A DNA stretch of 64,000 bases. Source: Phnomibacter ginsenosidimutans. GTDB lineage: Bacteria; Bacteroidota; Bacteroidia; Chitinophagales; Chitinophagaceae. The translations under genes and the position numbers were made by a program. The notes beneath the pieces are model-generated. The model worked only from the letters and a program-made list of their open reading frames with translations. It ran no database searches and was not told the DNA's origin. The stretch is taken from positions 1,542,501 to 1,606,500 of the forward strand of contig NZ_CP046566.1 in assembly GCF_009740285.1 (NCBI RefSeq), read 5' to 3'. Shown piece by piece: positions 20,094 to 29,222 of the stretch. Every line of letters begins with the position of its first letter. Positions within the stretch are counted from its first letter, which is position 1.

Positions 20094-20636
20094 TTATTTC
20101 ACTACTAAGTGGGGTACCAGGTGGTACTGATGAACATCCACTTCTTTTACTGAAAGGGCAGCGTCAAAATCAATGGTGATAGAATCACGAGGAATGGCCA
20201 TTTGCTTTACCACGTTTATTTTAAAACCCAATTCGGCACCAGGCTCCAGGCTCATAGGGTAAAGTTGTCCGTCGAACTTTACACTGTTGTTTTTACCCAA
20301 TACAAAGCGCATTTCTTTGATGTGTGCACCAGGTACACCGCCTACAGCCAACAGGGTAGTGCGACCATTGGTATATTGAAGAAGGTTGTAAATACCTTCG
20401 TTTACGTCCAGCCACACCCAATCTTCACTGTTGCCGGGGTTATTGCTGCCTGCTGGCTCCACTGTACCCTGGTATTTCACTTTTACACCTTGAATATCTA
20501 CGTTCACCTCATCTGCAGGAATAGAATTATCCGTGAGGTACACGTATAATTTCGAGTCCTGATTGCCGTCGAACTTCTGACATCCGACAAAAAATAATGC
20601 AGCCATGAGGGCTGCAAGGGGTATTATATTTTTCAT
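20094..20636 (-). CDS. DUF4382 domain lipoprotein
   Basis: Probable lipoprotein of 180 residues: the lipobox FFVGC gives a mature Cys near residue 19. The remainder matches DUF4382, with an early YVYLTDNSIPADEVNVDI segment and repeated beta-strand motifs (VKVKYQG, WVWLDV). The function of the family is unknown; it is probably anchored in the outer or inner membrane facing the periplasm or surface. It is transcribed alone between the glucokinase and glycosidase genes. Confidence 0.8.
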   Translation of the reverse strand: MKNIIPLAALMAALFFVGCQKFDGNQDSKLYVYLTDNSIPADEVNVDIQGVKVKYQGTVEPAGSNNPGNSEDWVWLDVNEGIYNLLQYTNGRTTLLAVGGVPGAHIKEMRFVLGKNNSVKFDGQLYPMSLEPGAELGFKINVVKQMAIPRDSITIDFDAALSVKEVDVHQYHLVPHLVVK

Positions 20637-20759
20637 ATCCGGAGGATATTTAATGTTGGGACAATGAATTTAATGTTTTAACCTTAAACTCACAAGTATT
20701 ATCCCAAATTCTATGCCAAAGTTCCTCCGGAAGTCTTTTTTATACAATAGTCAAAGCCA

Positions 20760-21719
20760 CTAAAGGCTTGTAGTTGTAACCACAAATACGGCAGGCACAG
20801 GCCGCTGGCCTTCTTTGTCAGATGGTTTAATGGTGGGTTTTCCGTTGATGAGCAGACAACTGCTACCACCACCATCGAGGTTAAGGCCTTCTATACAACC
20901 CATTTGTTTCAGCATCTGGCCCAATTGCTCCAGCGTAGCGCCTTCGGCAATGCCGGGGTTGCGGCCTTCTACAGCCAGCACTATGAGTTTGCCGTCAGCA
21001 GTGTAGCCCATGGCTGTGCGGGGGTGTTTGTCTTGCAGGCCGGTTACAAACATGCGTTCTTCTTTGTTGTACACTTTTACCTCGCCGGCTTCCAATACCA
21101 CCGGGCCACCACCCACGGCGGTTTGCATTTTCCACTTTACAGGTTTTGGCAAGCTGGGGTTGGCGGATATGAGATCTTGTAAATCAGGATCTGCATGGCT
21201 GCCAGTACCCGTGCTGGGCTTGCTCCAGACATAGGCGTATTGAAGCGCAGTATCGGTATAGGTCCAGGCTACATCTGCCTTTCGTTTTTTACTGATGCCA
21301 ATGGCACTCCGGGTTACATAAAAAAAACGGGTACTGTCTTTGCCCTGTTTTACCGAAGGTGTATTGTAAGCTTTCAACTGTCCATGGCTAACCACCATAT
21401 TCAGGTTGGCATTGTTGGCAAAAGAAAAGAAGGTACAGTTTGTTACTACCAGTGGCGACGCATGCTGTTCGAAGTATTGGGTTGGCGTAAAACGTTTGCC
21501 GTTTCCTGTAAGGGCATCAAATGAAAGCTGTTTGTTTTTCAGTGGTAGTTCGATGTAATACGCAATGTTGGGTTTGCCAGCCAATGCCGTATTGGTGCGG
21601 TATACATGTACGCCTTTGGGCAATGGCCCGAAAGCTGAATCTACATTTTGCCAGGTGAGTTGTGCATTTGCAAAAAGGGTAGTGCTGAGCAGTACCGCAA
21701 GAACCATTAATTGCTTCAT
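20760..21719 (-). CDS. Exported phosphodiester glycosidase family protein (NAGPA/DUF2233-like)
   Basis: Exported protein of 319 residues with a signal peptide ending near LFANAQ (about residue 19). The C-terminal half carries GLNLDGGGSSCLLING, the hallmark of the NAGPA/DUF2233 phosphodiester glycosidase family, plus RTAMGYTADGKLIVLAVEGR upstream. Related enzymes hydrolyse sugar-phosphodiester bonds. The physiological substrate is unknown; a cell-envelope or exopolysaccharide target is a guess. It lies just downstream of lipA but after a hairpin terminator, so it is probably transcribed separately. Confidence 0.86.
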   Translation of the reverse strand: MKQLMVLAVLLSTTLFANAQLTWQNVDSAFGPLPKGVHVYRTNTALAGKPNIAYYIELPLKNKQLSFDALTGNGKRFTPTQYFEQHASPLVVTNCTFFSFANNANLNMVVSHGQLKAYNTPSVKQGKDSTRFFYVTRSAIGISKKRKADVAWTYTDTALQYAYVWSKPSTGTGSHADPDLQDLISANPSLPKPVKWKMQTAVGGGPVVLEAGEVKVYNKEERMFVTGLQDKHPRTAMGYTADGKLIVLAVEGRNPGIAEGATLEQLGQMLKQMGCIEGLNLDGGGSSCLLINGKPTIKPSDKEGQRPVPAVFVVTTTSL

Positions 21720-21723
21720 GGCC

Positions 21724-21753
21724 TAAAAATAGCAAAGCACCCATTGCGGGTGC
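21724..21753 (-). terminator. Intrinsic terminator downstream of lipA
   Basis: On the minus strand a GCACCC / GGGTGC stem with loop GCAAT is followed by TTTGCTATTTTT. It lies just after the lipA stop and before the glycosidase gene. Confidence 0.65.
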
Positions 21754-21781
21754 CTGCTGTATCATTAATGATTTTATTTAT

Positions 21782-22712
21782 TTACGCAGTAGCGGTCACG
21801 GCGGTTTTTTCCTGCATCCAGGCATTGCGGCCATAGCCGGCAATCACGTGGTTTTCGCTGTGGTAGCTTGCTGCGTACCAATGGGCCGCTTTCTACATAG
21901 TCGAAGCCCAGTTCGTAGCCAAACTCACGAAGCATGGCAAACTCATCGGGGTGTACAAAACGATCTACGGGCAGGTGGCGGCTGGTAGGTTGCAGGTATT
22001 GGCCAATGGTGATGACGTCTACATTCACATTGCGCAGGTCTTCCATGGTTTGCTTCACTTCATCCATGCTTTCGCCGAGGCCGAGCATTATGCCGCTCTT
22101 GGTACGGATGCCGGCCTGTTTGAGTGTACGCAGCACTTCCATGCTACGCCAGTACTTGGCCTGAATGCGCACCTGGCGGGTAAGGCGTTCTACCGTTTCA
22201 ATGTTGTGGCTAATCACTTCGGGTGCCGCTTCGGCTACCCGCAAAATGTTTTCTGTTTCTCCTTTAAAATCGGGAATCAGTGTTTCCAGTGTGGTTTCCG
22301 GATTGAGTGTTTTCACCGCCTTAATGGTATTGTACCAGATAATGCTGCCACCGTCTGCAATTTCATCACGGTCTACTGATGTAATTACTGCATGCTTCAC
22401 TTTCATGAGGTGAATGGCTTCGGCTACACGCTGCGGTTCGTCCCAATCTACGGGGTCGGGGCGGCCTGTAGCTACGGCACAAAAGCCACAGCTGCGGGTA
22501 CAGGTATTTCCCAAAATCATAAATGTGGCGGTGCCTGCACCCCAGCATTCGCCCATGTTGGGGCAATTGCCGCTTTCGCAAATGGTATGCAGTTTATGAT
22601 TGTCTACCAATCCTCTCACATGCCTGTAACTCTCGCCAATGGGCAGTTTTACACGCAGCCACGATGGTTTCTTTATCTTCTCTACAGATTGATCCTGTGT
22701 AATACAACTCAT
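21782..22712 (-). CDS. lipA: Lipoyl synthase, reading frame broken near the C-terminus
   Basis: Radical-SAM enzyme inserting two sulfurs into protein-bound octanoyl groups. The auxiliary-cluster motif [12 protein letters not shown] is near residues 44-55 and the radical-SAM motif CTRSCGFC near 72-79. The raw frame runs off after GPLVRSK. At 21866-21874 the plus strand reads GCTTGCTGC; dropping one base restores [19 protein letters not shown] and a stop at 21782. The Ser of that RSSYH motif is known to ligate the auxiliary 4Fe-4S cluster, so the uncorrected frame would lack an essential ligand. About 310 residues when corrected. Confidence 0.94.
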
Positions 22713-22762
22713 AATTTGTGCAAGGTAATAGTTGCTGAATAAACAGCATCCTGTGCAAAAGG

Positions 22763-23605
22763 TTATTTGCGCCGGCCAAATTCAACAGCGATGTACAAAT
22801 TGGCAAAAAAACGTTTGGCGGTATTGTCTACCATGATGGGCATTTTCTGCGCATAAAATTCTGCATTTACACCGCATTCAATGGCGCTGATGAGTTCATT
22901 GTAGCGGCCATAGTCGAAGCGTAAACCGGCTTTTGCAAAAACACCCGGGCGAAACTTCAACTCACTAAAACCTTTGAAAAAACCAGCACTGGCACCCATT
23001 ACCCGGTCATCCATAAAAAGGGTGTCGGTATAGCTGTTGTTGTCCTGCCATTTAATGGTAAGAACTTCGTTTTTCCGCGCATCAAATTTTTCTATATAGT
23101 AAGGTTTCAAAAAGCTTAATGCTAAACCTCCACCATACAATGCCGAAACAGCGACGCCATTTTTAGTACCCTTACCACCAATTAAAAATTGCTGGCCTAC
23201 GCCAAACTTGGTTTGTAAAAAAACATTTTGCTTGCCGTAGATATAAGGTCTGCTGAGGGCAAATCCCAATGCAATGTCTTCATTACCCAACTTGAATTCG
23301 TTGTTGGCTTTGCGAATGCCCACTTCAGCCAGAAACCAATTCGACTTATAGTTGGTTTTCATTTTGGCCCGCTGGTAGTAAGCACCCCAGCCATCGCTGT
23401 ACAAGCGGCCACCCATTACCCATTCTTTGTTGTACACAATAGCGCCTTCTTCTTCAGCCTTGCGTATTTGGTTGATTTTTTCCCTGCGGGCTTGTTTCTC
23501 TTCCGACTTGGATTTTTTCGGAGTGGCTTCCTGTGCTGATGCAGAAACCAGTACCAGTGTAAGCAAGCAGGTGAGGGTAGCAGGAAGCAAAGTTGACATG
23601 CGCAT
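22763..23605 (-). CDS. Exported protein, probable outer-membrane beta-barrel
   Basis: No family recognised with confidence. The 280 residues begin with a signal peptide ending near VSASAQ (about residue 25), followed by a strongly charged Lys/Glu segment (about 28-52). The rest has alternating hydrophobic strands with many Gly, Tyr and Phe residues ([30 protein letters not shown]) and ends in an aromatic/hydrophobic strand AVEFGRRK. That layout fits a small outer-membrane barrel. It lies upstream of lipA on the same strand with a 50-base gap. Confidence 0.65.
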   Translation of the reverse strand: MRMSTLLPATLTCLLTLVLVSASAQEATPKKSKSEEKQARREKINQIRKAEEEGAIVYNKEWVMGGRLYSDGWGAYYQRAKMKTNYKSNWFLAEVGIRKANNEFKLGNEDIALGFALSRPYIYGKQNVFLQTKFGVGQQFLIGGKGTKNGVAVSALYGGGLALSFLKPYYIEKFDARKNEVLTIKWQDNNSYTDTLFMDDRVMGASAGFFKGFSELKFRPGVFAKAGLRFDYGRYNELISAIECGVNAEFYAQKMPIMVDNTAKRFFANLYIAVEFGRRK

Positions 23606-23650
23606 GGAATAATGTTGTTGGTAACAGTAAATTTAGCCCAAAAATAAGGT

Positions 23651-24058
23651 ATGACCGCATCGTTAATTTACAATGGAGCGTTAAGGTGCACAGCTGTGCA
23701 TAATCAGAGTGGATCAGGTATAGAAACCGATGCACCAACGGATAACAGGGGAAAGGGTGAAAGGTTTTCGCCCACTGATTTAACGGCTACTTCGCTGGGC
23801 CTTTGCCTCATTACGACTATGGCCATCAAGGCTACTGATATGGGCATAGAGCTGGCAGGCGCTACCGTAGACGTACAAAAACACATGAGTAAAGAACCAC
23901 CTCGACGCATTGTAAAAATTGAAGTGTGGGTAAAACTGCCGGCACTAGAGATTACTGATAAAGACCGACAGATACTGGAAGCTGCTGGTAATGCCTGCCC
24001 GGTGGCCCGTAGCCTGCACCCCGATCTGGAGCAGGTGATTAGCTACCAGTGGGGCTAA
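23651..24058 (+). CDS. OsmC family protein
   Basis: OsmC/Ohr-type thiol peroxidase family protein of 135 residues, probably cytoplasmic. The two redox Cys expected of the family are visible in SLGLCLITTMA (about residue 57) and NACPVARSLHP (about residue 118). The conserved PTDLTATSLG precedes the first. Such proteins reduce organic hydroperoxides; whether this one is an OsmC, Ohr or YhfA type cannot be decided. Its last 20 bases overlap the end of the convergent DUF2851 gene. Confidence 0.87.
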   Translation: MTASLIYNGALRCTAVHNQSGSGIETDAPTDNRGKGERFSPTDLTATSLGLCLITTMAIKATDMGIELAGATVDVQKHMSKEPPRRIVKIEVWVKLPALEITDKDRQILEAAGNACPVARSLHPDLEQVISYQWG

Positions 24059-25322
24059 GGGCTTCGCTGCGCAATAAGCGATTGCCCACGGCACACTCCA
24101 GGCAGCGTCGGGCATCGCAGTACTGCTTGCGCAGTTGCAGCAATGCCTGCGAAGTATAGGCATTTTCTATAGTTACGTTCATGGCTGCAAAAGCGGTCAT
24201 GAACGTATTTTTTTCTGCAGCAGTGGCTTGCAAAAAACGCAACGCCTTTTCGCTTTGTGCAGGTTGTTGCAATGCTTTGCCATAAGCATACAACAGGGGT
24301 GCAATGGCATTGATGACAACGCTGTCAAGGGCTTGCTTTCCCAATGTTTTAGGTTGCGCTTCACTTTCCTGATCGGGCTTGAAATGCGTTTGCCAGTAGT
24401 CGTTGGCTGTTACATCAAACAACTGGTGAATTTGTTTGAGTTCATTTGCTTCCAGCAGTTGCGAAAACAAATGGCTGCTCCGATGAATAAGCATAGCCAG
24501 CTGTGCCAATCGAATGGTAGGAAAATTGACCGGCCGCATTCTTAAAAAGGAGGGCGGCTGTTGAATGACCCGCAGCTGATATTTCTGTTGCAAAAACTGG
24601 TACTCTTTGTACAGCATTTGTGCATACTTATCGGTCATGTGTTTATGCAACAAACCTGCCTGCCCTAAAAGCAACGCTTCCAGTTGGTGAATCTGGTTTT
24701 TGTGCTTCGCTAAAATGTTTACAGAAATAGATGACGCCATTTGTTCAAAGCTTTCGCCATTGACAGCACCACCCATGGCCCGGCTGATCATGCGCCAGCA
24801 CACTTCTTCCCAATGCTGTTGTGTTTGCTGAATGTGTTTGGCAACGCGGTTTGTTTTTTCCTGCAATCTTTCTGCCAGCAACCTATCGAGCCAGTTTTGC
24901 CAAATGAGGGAGGGGACTGCAGCCGCTTGTGTGCCACAAGGAATGGCTTGCTGGCTACTCATCCAGCTGCTGTACTGTTGTAGCATCATGCCCGAAATGC
25001 GATGGCGCAATTCCAATACAGGAACCTCAGTTGGCCAGTCGGGCACATCATGTTCGTACACCACATGCAAAATGATTTTGGCATAACGGTCATCGTGTTG
25101 ATGCCCGTGCTTGTACCAGTCGCTGGTGTGCAGGTGCATCTCTACCGCACCCGCCCAAATGGTTCCATCAATATTGATTCTGGCATTTTGAAAATCGGCC
25201 CCCTGATGGGTATTCCATTCACCGGGGTGAATCACTTCTATAGGATAATGTAATGTAGTTTGCAGTTGTTGCGCATTGTAGTAGCGAAACTGCCAGATGA
25301 ATTGTAGCAAACGTTCGTTCAT
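24039..25322 (-). CDS. DUF2851 family protein
   Basis: Protein of 427 residues without a signal peptide. The N-terminus (MNERLLQFIWQ) and the block HPGEWNTHQGADFQNA with GAVEMHLHTSDW match DUF2851, a family of unknown function common in Bacteroidota. The HxxDW-type and acidic residues in that block resemble a nuclease-like core, but this is only an impression. The C-terminus carries several Cys (YCDARRCLECAVGN) that could bind metal. It is the last gene of the run kdsC-like, ubiA-like, maf, DUF2851 on the minus strand. Confidence 0.85.
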   Translation of the reverse strand: MNERLLQFIWQFRYYNAQQLQTTLHYPIEVIHPGEWNTHQGADFQNARINIDGTIWAGAVEMHLHTSDWYKHGHQHDDRYAKIILHVVYEHDVPDWPTEVPVLELRHRISGMMLQQYSSWMSSQQAIPCGTQAAAVPSLIWQNWLDRLLAERLQEKTNRVAKHIQQTQQHWEEVCWRMISRAMGGAVNGESFEQMASSISVNILAKHKNQIHQLEALLLGQAGLLHKHMTDKYAQMLYKEYQFLQQKYQLRVIQQPPSFLRMRPVNFPTIRLAQLAMLIHRSSHLFSQLLEANELKQIHQLFDVTANDYWQTHFKPDQESEAQPKTLGKQALDSVVINAIAPLLYAYGKALQQPAQSEKALRFLQATAAEKNTFMTAFAAMNVTIENAYTSQALLQLRKQYCDARRCLECAVGNRLLRSEALSPTGS

Positions 25323-25369
25323 AGCGGGTATAGGGTGTGTCTCCGCTAATGTACATAAACCTGACGAGG

Positions 25370-25972
25370 TTACAATTCCTTTAGCAGCTGTAAAACACGA
25401 CTCACCGGAAGCCCCATTACGTTGTAAAAATCACCCTGAATACTTTTAATGCCTGTTACACCAATCCACTCTTGAATGGCATAGGCTCCGGCTTTGTCGT
25501 AGGGTTCGTATTTGTCTACGTAGTATTCTATTTGCTGTTGTGTAAGCTCATGAAAAGTAACGGAGGTGATGTCTGCAAAGGAAAATGTGTCAGTAGCAGT
25601 GAGTAGGGTAACACCTGTTATCACCTTGTGTGTTTGCCCAGACAACTGAAGTAAAAACTGTACCGCTTCTTCGCGGTTGGCGGGTTTGCCAATGATGCGG
25701 TCATTGAGCACCACAATGGTGTCGGCAGCCAGTATGGGCAAATGCGTACTATTTTCTGTTCGGCCTTCTGCCCAACGGGTAAGTTCTTGTTTTACCGCTA
25801 AGGCTTTTTCACGTGCTATGGCTACGGGTACTGCTACAATAGGCAGCGCCGGGTCTACAATTTCATCGGTGTGTTTTACAATCACTTCAAAATCTACTTC
25901 AGCCCATTCGAGCAGCATTTTTCTGCGGGGCGATTGGCTGGCCAAGATGATGCGGGGCAGTGAACTTCTCAT
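25370..25972 (-). CDS. maf: Maf-like nucleoside triphosphate pyrophosphatase
   Basis: Cytoplasmic pyrophosphatase of about 200 residues that removes non-canonical or pyrimidine nucleotides (dTTP/UTP type in the YhdE branch). Signatures: LASQSPRRKMLLEW at the N-terminus, ILAADTIVV with the catalytic Asp near residue 82, GKPANREEAVQFL, and GAYAIQEWIG. The length and motif order are typical. It starts 4 bases after the stop of the UbiA-like gene, so the two are cotranscribed. Confidence 0.93.
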   Translation of the reverse strand: MRSSLPRIILASQSPRRKMLLEWAEVDFEVIVKHTDEIVDPALPIVAVPVAIAREKALAVKQELTRWAEGRTENSTHLPILAADTIVVLNDRIIGKPANREEAVQFLLQLSGQTHKVITGVTLLTATDTFSFADITSVTFHELTQQQIEYYVDKYEPYDKAGAYAIQEWIGVTGIKSIQGDFYNVMGLPVSRVLQLLKEL

Positions 25973-25976
25973 AAAC

Positions 25977-26930
25977 TTATCGGGTATACAACATAAAGAA
26001 AACCATAGAGCAAATACCAGCTAGCATTATCCATTTGAGCCAGCTGCTTACCTGAGCAAACTGTATTGTAGTAGTGGCTTTAAACAAATGCTTGAATAGT
26101 AATATTAGCGGTATAGTAACTGTTACCAGCAAATACAACGATGCATACCACCATTGAAAAATGAGTACATAGGTTTGCATCACTATCAGCATTACTACGA
26201 GGATAGCCAGCCAGGTACCGGCAAATACTTTTGAAGCATTTACACCATACACAATGGGTAGTGTTTTGCATTGTGCCCGACGGTCGCCTTCTATGTCTTC
26301 CATGTCTTTTACCACTTCACGAATGAGTGAAATGATGAACGCAAAAGCGGCATACAACACCCCAATGCGGGTTAGCCTTGCTACTGAAGCTTGTGTGTCG
26401 GCTGCGGTGATGATGCTGTTCCACCAGCCGGGTAATTCAGCCACCAACATGATAAGGATAACCCATGCTGTAAGTAGCGAAATGAGTACGTTGCCGATAA
26501 TCATTTTCCGCTTGTAGGTGGTAGAATACACCCACAGCAGCACTACACAAAGTATGTTGCCGATGGCAATAAGCGGATTGTGCAATTTGTAGCCAACATA
26601 TACACTCAGCAATACGCCGATGCCAGAAAAAACAAGGTGCCAAAATATAGCCATGCGCCTGGTAATGATGCGGTCTACCACCATGCGGTCGGGCTTGTTT
26701 ACCTGATCAATATTGATGTCGAAATAATCGTTGATGATATAGCCTGCGCCAGCTATGAGCACACTGGCTGCTACGATGAGCCAAAACAAATGCTGCTGCA
26801 AATGCAATGGAAAAGCATGGCTGTTGGCAGCAGGTAAAACAATGAAGTAGTGAAAGAGGATTTGTGTAATAGCGATAAACACCAGATTAGGCCAGCGGAG
26901 CAATCGGAAAAAATGACCTAATAGTTGCAT
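25977..26930 (-). CDS. UbiA-family prenyltransferase
   Basis: Integral membrane prenyltransferase of 317 residues with about nine hydrophobic segments. The first Asp-rich motif is NDYFDINIDQVNKPDR (about residues 67-82) and the second is EVVKDMEDIEGDR (about residues 208-220), which bind Mg-diphosphate. The context (kdsC-like gene upstream, maf downstream) does not fix the substrate. It resembles the geranylgeranylglycerol-phosphate / 4-hydroxybenzoate type commonly called in Bacteroidota, but menaquinone or heme-related roles would use other paralogues. Confidence 0.88.
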   Translation of the reverse strand: MQLLGHFFRLLRWPNLVFIAITQILFHYFIVLPAANSHAFPLHLQQHLFWLIVAASVLIAGAGYIINDYFDINIDQVNKPDRMVVDRIITRRMAIFWHLVFSGIGVLLSVYVGYKLHNPLIAIGNILCVVLLWVYSTTYKRKMIIGNVLISLLTAWVILIMLVAELPGWWNSIITAADTQASVARLTRIGVLYAAFAFIISLIREVVKDMEDIEGDRRAQCKTLPIVYGVNASKVFAGTWLAILVVMLIVMQTYVLIFQWWYASLYLLVTVTIPLILLFKHLFKATTTIQFAQVSSWLKWIMLAGICSMVFFMLYTR

Positions 26931-26972
26931 GTTGTAAAAATATCGAGGGCAGGGGAGCAGGCAAAATTATTT

Positions 26973-27495
26973 CTACCGGCTCTGCACCTGCGTGGTATGC
27001 ACCCAATCGCCATTGAGTTTGAGCACTTTTTCTATCACATCTCTGGCGGCTCCGGCACCACCAACCTGTGGACTGATGTACAGACTAACCTGTTGTATTT
27101 CGCTGCAGGCATCGGCAGGGCAGCAGGGTAATACTACTGATTGCATCACATCCAAATCAGGTATGTCATCGCCCATAAAAAGCGTTTGCGACAAGCTGTA
27201 TTGATGCTTGCTGCAAAAAGTCTTGAAGTACCTGCTTTTTATCGTGCACCTGCATGTACACATGACGGATGCCCAATTTGTGCAGCCGCTCTTTTACCAA
27301 ATCAGATTGGCCACCACTAATGATGATGACTTCATAGCCTTTCTTCACCGCCAGTTGCAAAGCGTAGCCGTCTTTGATGTTCATGCGGCGTACCATTTCA
27401 CCCTCGGGCATCAGGTACAATGTGCCGTCCGTCAGCACTCCGTCTACATCAAAGGCAAACACTTTTATGTTGGGAAAAAGGCTTAGTACGTTCAT
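26973..27495 (-). CDS. KdsC-like HAD phosphatase (KDO-8-phosphate phosphatase family), frame broken by one base
   Basis: HAD-superfamily phosphatase of the KdsC type, releasing phosphate from 3-deoxy-manno-octulosonate-8-phosphate for lipopolysaccharide synthesis. Motif I is FDVDGVLTDG (about residues 15-24), motif II is in IIISGGQSD, and motif IV is FMGDDIPDLDVM. The first two are in one frame and the last in another. The join is at 27206-27214, where the plus strand reads GCTTGCTGC; dropping one base gives QDFLQQHQYSLSQTLFMGDD. Corrected length is about 174 residues, normal for KdsC. First gene of the kdsC-ubiA-maf-DUF2851 run. Confidence 0.88.
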
Positions 27496-27583
27496 CGGTA
27501 AGTTGATAGATGGTGGATGATAGTTGGTAGTAAAGATGGCAGAAAATCAGCCATCAGGCATCCTACATCAGCCATCCGAAATC

Positions 27584-27820
27584 CTATTTCTGGTTGTCTC
27601 TCCACTCGTACACCCAGCTGCTCTGAATCATTTCCAGATGGCCTTCGTTACTTTCTTCACGGGTACCCACAAAGCCAGGAATTTGCAACACCCACTCCAG
27701 TAAATCAGTAAAGCGGATGCGGTAAATTTTGCCTTCGTTGAACTCATCGCCAAACTTTTCATACAGTTTAATGGCAATGTCTTCGTAGTCGTTCCAGTGA
27801 ATAGGCGGTTCGTAGCTCAT
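27584..27820 (-). CDS. iscX: IscX-like Fe-S cluster assembly protein
   Basis: Small acidic protein of 78 residues matching IscX (YfhJ): WNDYEDIAIKLYEKFGD at the N-terminus, then IRFTDLLEWVLQIPGF and ASN-like SNEGHLEMIQSSWV at the end. IscX binds iron and modulates cysteine desulfurase activity in ISC assembly. No other isc gene is present; the only related neighbour is the 2Fe-2S ferredoxin 110 bases upstream on the same strand, as in the fdx-iscX order of proteobacterial isc operons. Confidence 0.88.
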   Translation of the reverse strand: MSYEPPIHWNDYEDIAIKLYEKFGDEFNEGKIYRIRFTDLLEWVLQIPGFVGTREESNEGHLEMIQSSWVYEWRDNQK

Positions 27821-27825
27821 ATAAG

Positions 27826-27861
27826 AATTTGAAAATTTGAAAATGGATAATTTGAAAATGA
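27826..27861. repeat. Short direct repeats of TTTGAAAAT type
   Basis: Three nearly identical 8-10-mers (TTTGAAAAT / TTTGAAAATG) lie in tandem between iscX and the ferredoxin gene, with an inverted relative (ATTTTCAAATT) about 40 bases on. They look like simple AT-rich intergenic repeats. Confidence 0.6.
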
Positions 27862-27931
27862 AACATCAATACAAAAACCTTCACTGTATTGCATTAGCAC
27901 ATTTTCAAATTAACTAATTAGCTAATTGTGG

Positions 27932-28267
27932 TTACTCTCCCAAAAACTGTGATTGGTCAGGCACGGTTACTTCAATGGTACCGCTGCCGGCTTCCAGCAC
28001 ACACTGGCAACCCAGGCGGCTGTTGAGGCGGGGGCTCACTGCACGGTCAATAAAGTCTTCTTCACGGTCGGTAATTTCCGGCAGGTAGTCTTCCCCTTTT
28101 TCAATGTATACATGGCAAGTGCTGCAGGCACATACGCCGCCGCAGTTGTGGTGCAGTTCGATGTCGTTTTTCAGGGCAATTTCCAAAATGGAATCACCGG
28201 CTTCTATTTTGGTCAGTGTTACAGGGTCGAGGCCTTTTTCTTCAAACTTGAAATGAATGGTATACAT
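27932..28267 (-). CDS. 2Fe-2S ferredoxin, adrenodoxin/Isc type
   Basis: Small electron carrier of about 111 residues. The cluster ligands are visible as CGGVCACSTC (Cys-x5-Cys-x2-Cys, about residues 41-50) and a final Cys in RLGCQC (about residue 87). This pattern matches vertebrate-type ferredoxins of ISC assembly rather than plant type. ATG 28267 (MYTIHFKFEEKG) is chosen over a longer frame reaching 28372, whose extra residues are unlike ferredoxin. It is followed by iscX on the same strand, which supports a role in Fe-S cluster assembly. Confidence 0.92.
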   Translation of the reverse strand: MYTIHFKFEEKGLDPVTLTKIEAGDSILEIALKNDIELHHNCGGVCACSTCHVYIEKGEDYLPEITDREEDFIDRAVSPRLNSRLGCQCVLEAGSGTIEVTVPDQSQFLGE

Positions 28268-28391
28268 AATGATTGGTTCGTTTCGTATTGGGGCGGCAAA
28301 AATAAGGGTTGCCGTTTCGCTTCGCCTGCATATAACCTGCAAATCCTGATTTGGTTGGGGTGCAGGGCGCAAAAAATTCCGTTTCTCAACA

Positions 28392-29165
28392 TCAGGGCTT
28401 GTGCTGCATCCAGTGGCTCACCTGCTGAGAGAGGAATTGATACATGGCGGCCATGTTCGCATCCTGAGTTTGCAGCAGCGCCAAATGTTTGGCAATCGTG
28501 CCACTATCATTTCTGGCGGCAGGGCCGGTTTGCCATTGTTTCGGGTCATTGTTGGTAAGGCGGTTTACGGTTTCCTGCATCAGTGGTTGCAGCAGTTCAA
28601 ACGGTACTTGCTGCGCTGCGCAAATGTTGTACGCCTGTCCATACATGAGGTTAGTAAAGTTGTTGGCAAAAATGGCGGCCATGTGCAGCCACTGGCGTTG
28701 CACATCGTTGGCATGGCCCGTAATGGGGCTGAGGCTGCGGGCTATATCATCGAGCAACGCCAAATCGTCGGGCGTGGCAGCATCGGTGAGCAGTGGCACG
28801 GGGGCGGTGGGCGGCGCTTCTTTCCGCAGGCTTTGCAGCGGATACAAAATGCCATAGTTGGGCGATACAGTTGCCAGCACCTGCATGCTTACCGAACCTG
28901 CCGTGTGTACCAGCAGGCCTTTCAGCTTGGGCAGCTGTGCCAGCACTTCGGGTATGGCCGTGTCAGAAACGGCTATAATATATAATGGTACATGTTGCCG
29001 GATGGCCGAAAAATCCGTGCTGCCCTCAGCTCCATATTTATCGGCCAACTGCTTCACGGCTGCTGCATTTCGCCCCAGCACTTGTACCAACTGATGCCCG
29101 GCTTGCTGCAACATGCCGGCCAGCACCGCAGCCACATTGCCTGTTCCTATCAATACTATTTCCAT
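28392..29165 (-). CDS. Rossmann-like and DUF2520 domain protein
   Basis: NAD(P)-binding protein of about 258 residues. The dinucleotide fold is at the start (VLIGTGNVAAVLAG), with YIIAVSDTAIPEVL after it, and the C-terminal half is the helical DUF2520 domain. It resembles ProC/6-phosphogluconate dehydrogenase folds, but no substrate is established. ATG 29165 (or 29168) is preferred; a longer frame to 29300 overlaps the promoter and start of the divergent hydrolase. Confidence 0.88.
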   Translation of the reverse strand: MEIVLIGTGNVAAVLAGMLQQAGHQLVQVLGRNAAAVKQLADKYGAEGSTDFSAIRQHVPLYIIAVSDTAIPEVLAQLPKLKGLLVHTAGSVSMQVLATVSPNYGILYPLQSLRKEAPPTAPVPLLTDAATPDDLALLDDIARSLSPITGHANDVQRQWLHMAAIFANNFTNLMYGQAYNICAAQQVPFELLQPLMQETVNRLTNNDPKQWQTGPAARNDSGTIAKHLALLQTQDANMAAMYQFLSQQVSHWMQHKP

Positions 29166-29222
29166 CATTTCAAAGTAAAGCAATTCAGAGTACTGTTTCT
29201 TTGCGCAAAGCTTCAGCGGGAT

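Noticed and set aside
16363-27214. Programmed +1 ribosomal frameshifting at GCAGCAAGC in glgA, glk, lipA and kdsC-like
   Set aside because: In glk the coding strand carries GCTTGCTGC while in the other three it carries GCAGCAAGC, so the ribosome would meet different codons. The shared feature is a DNA motif, not an mRNA slippery site.
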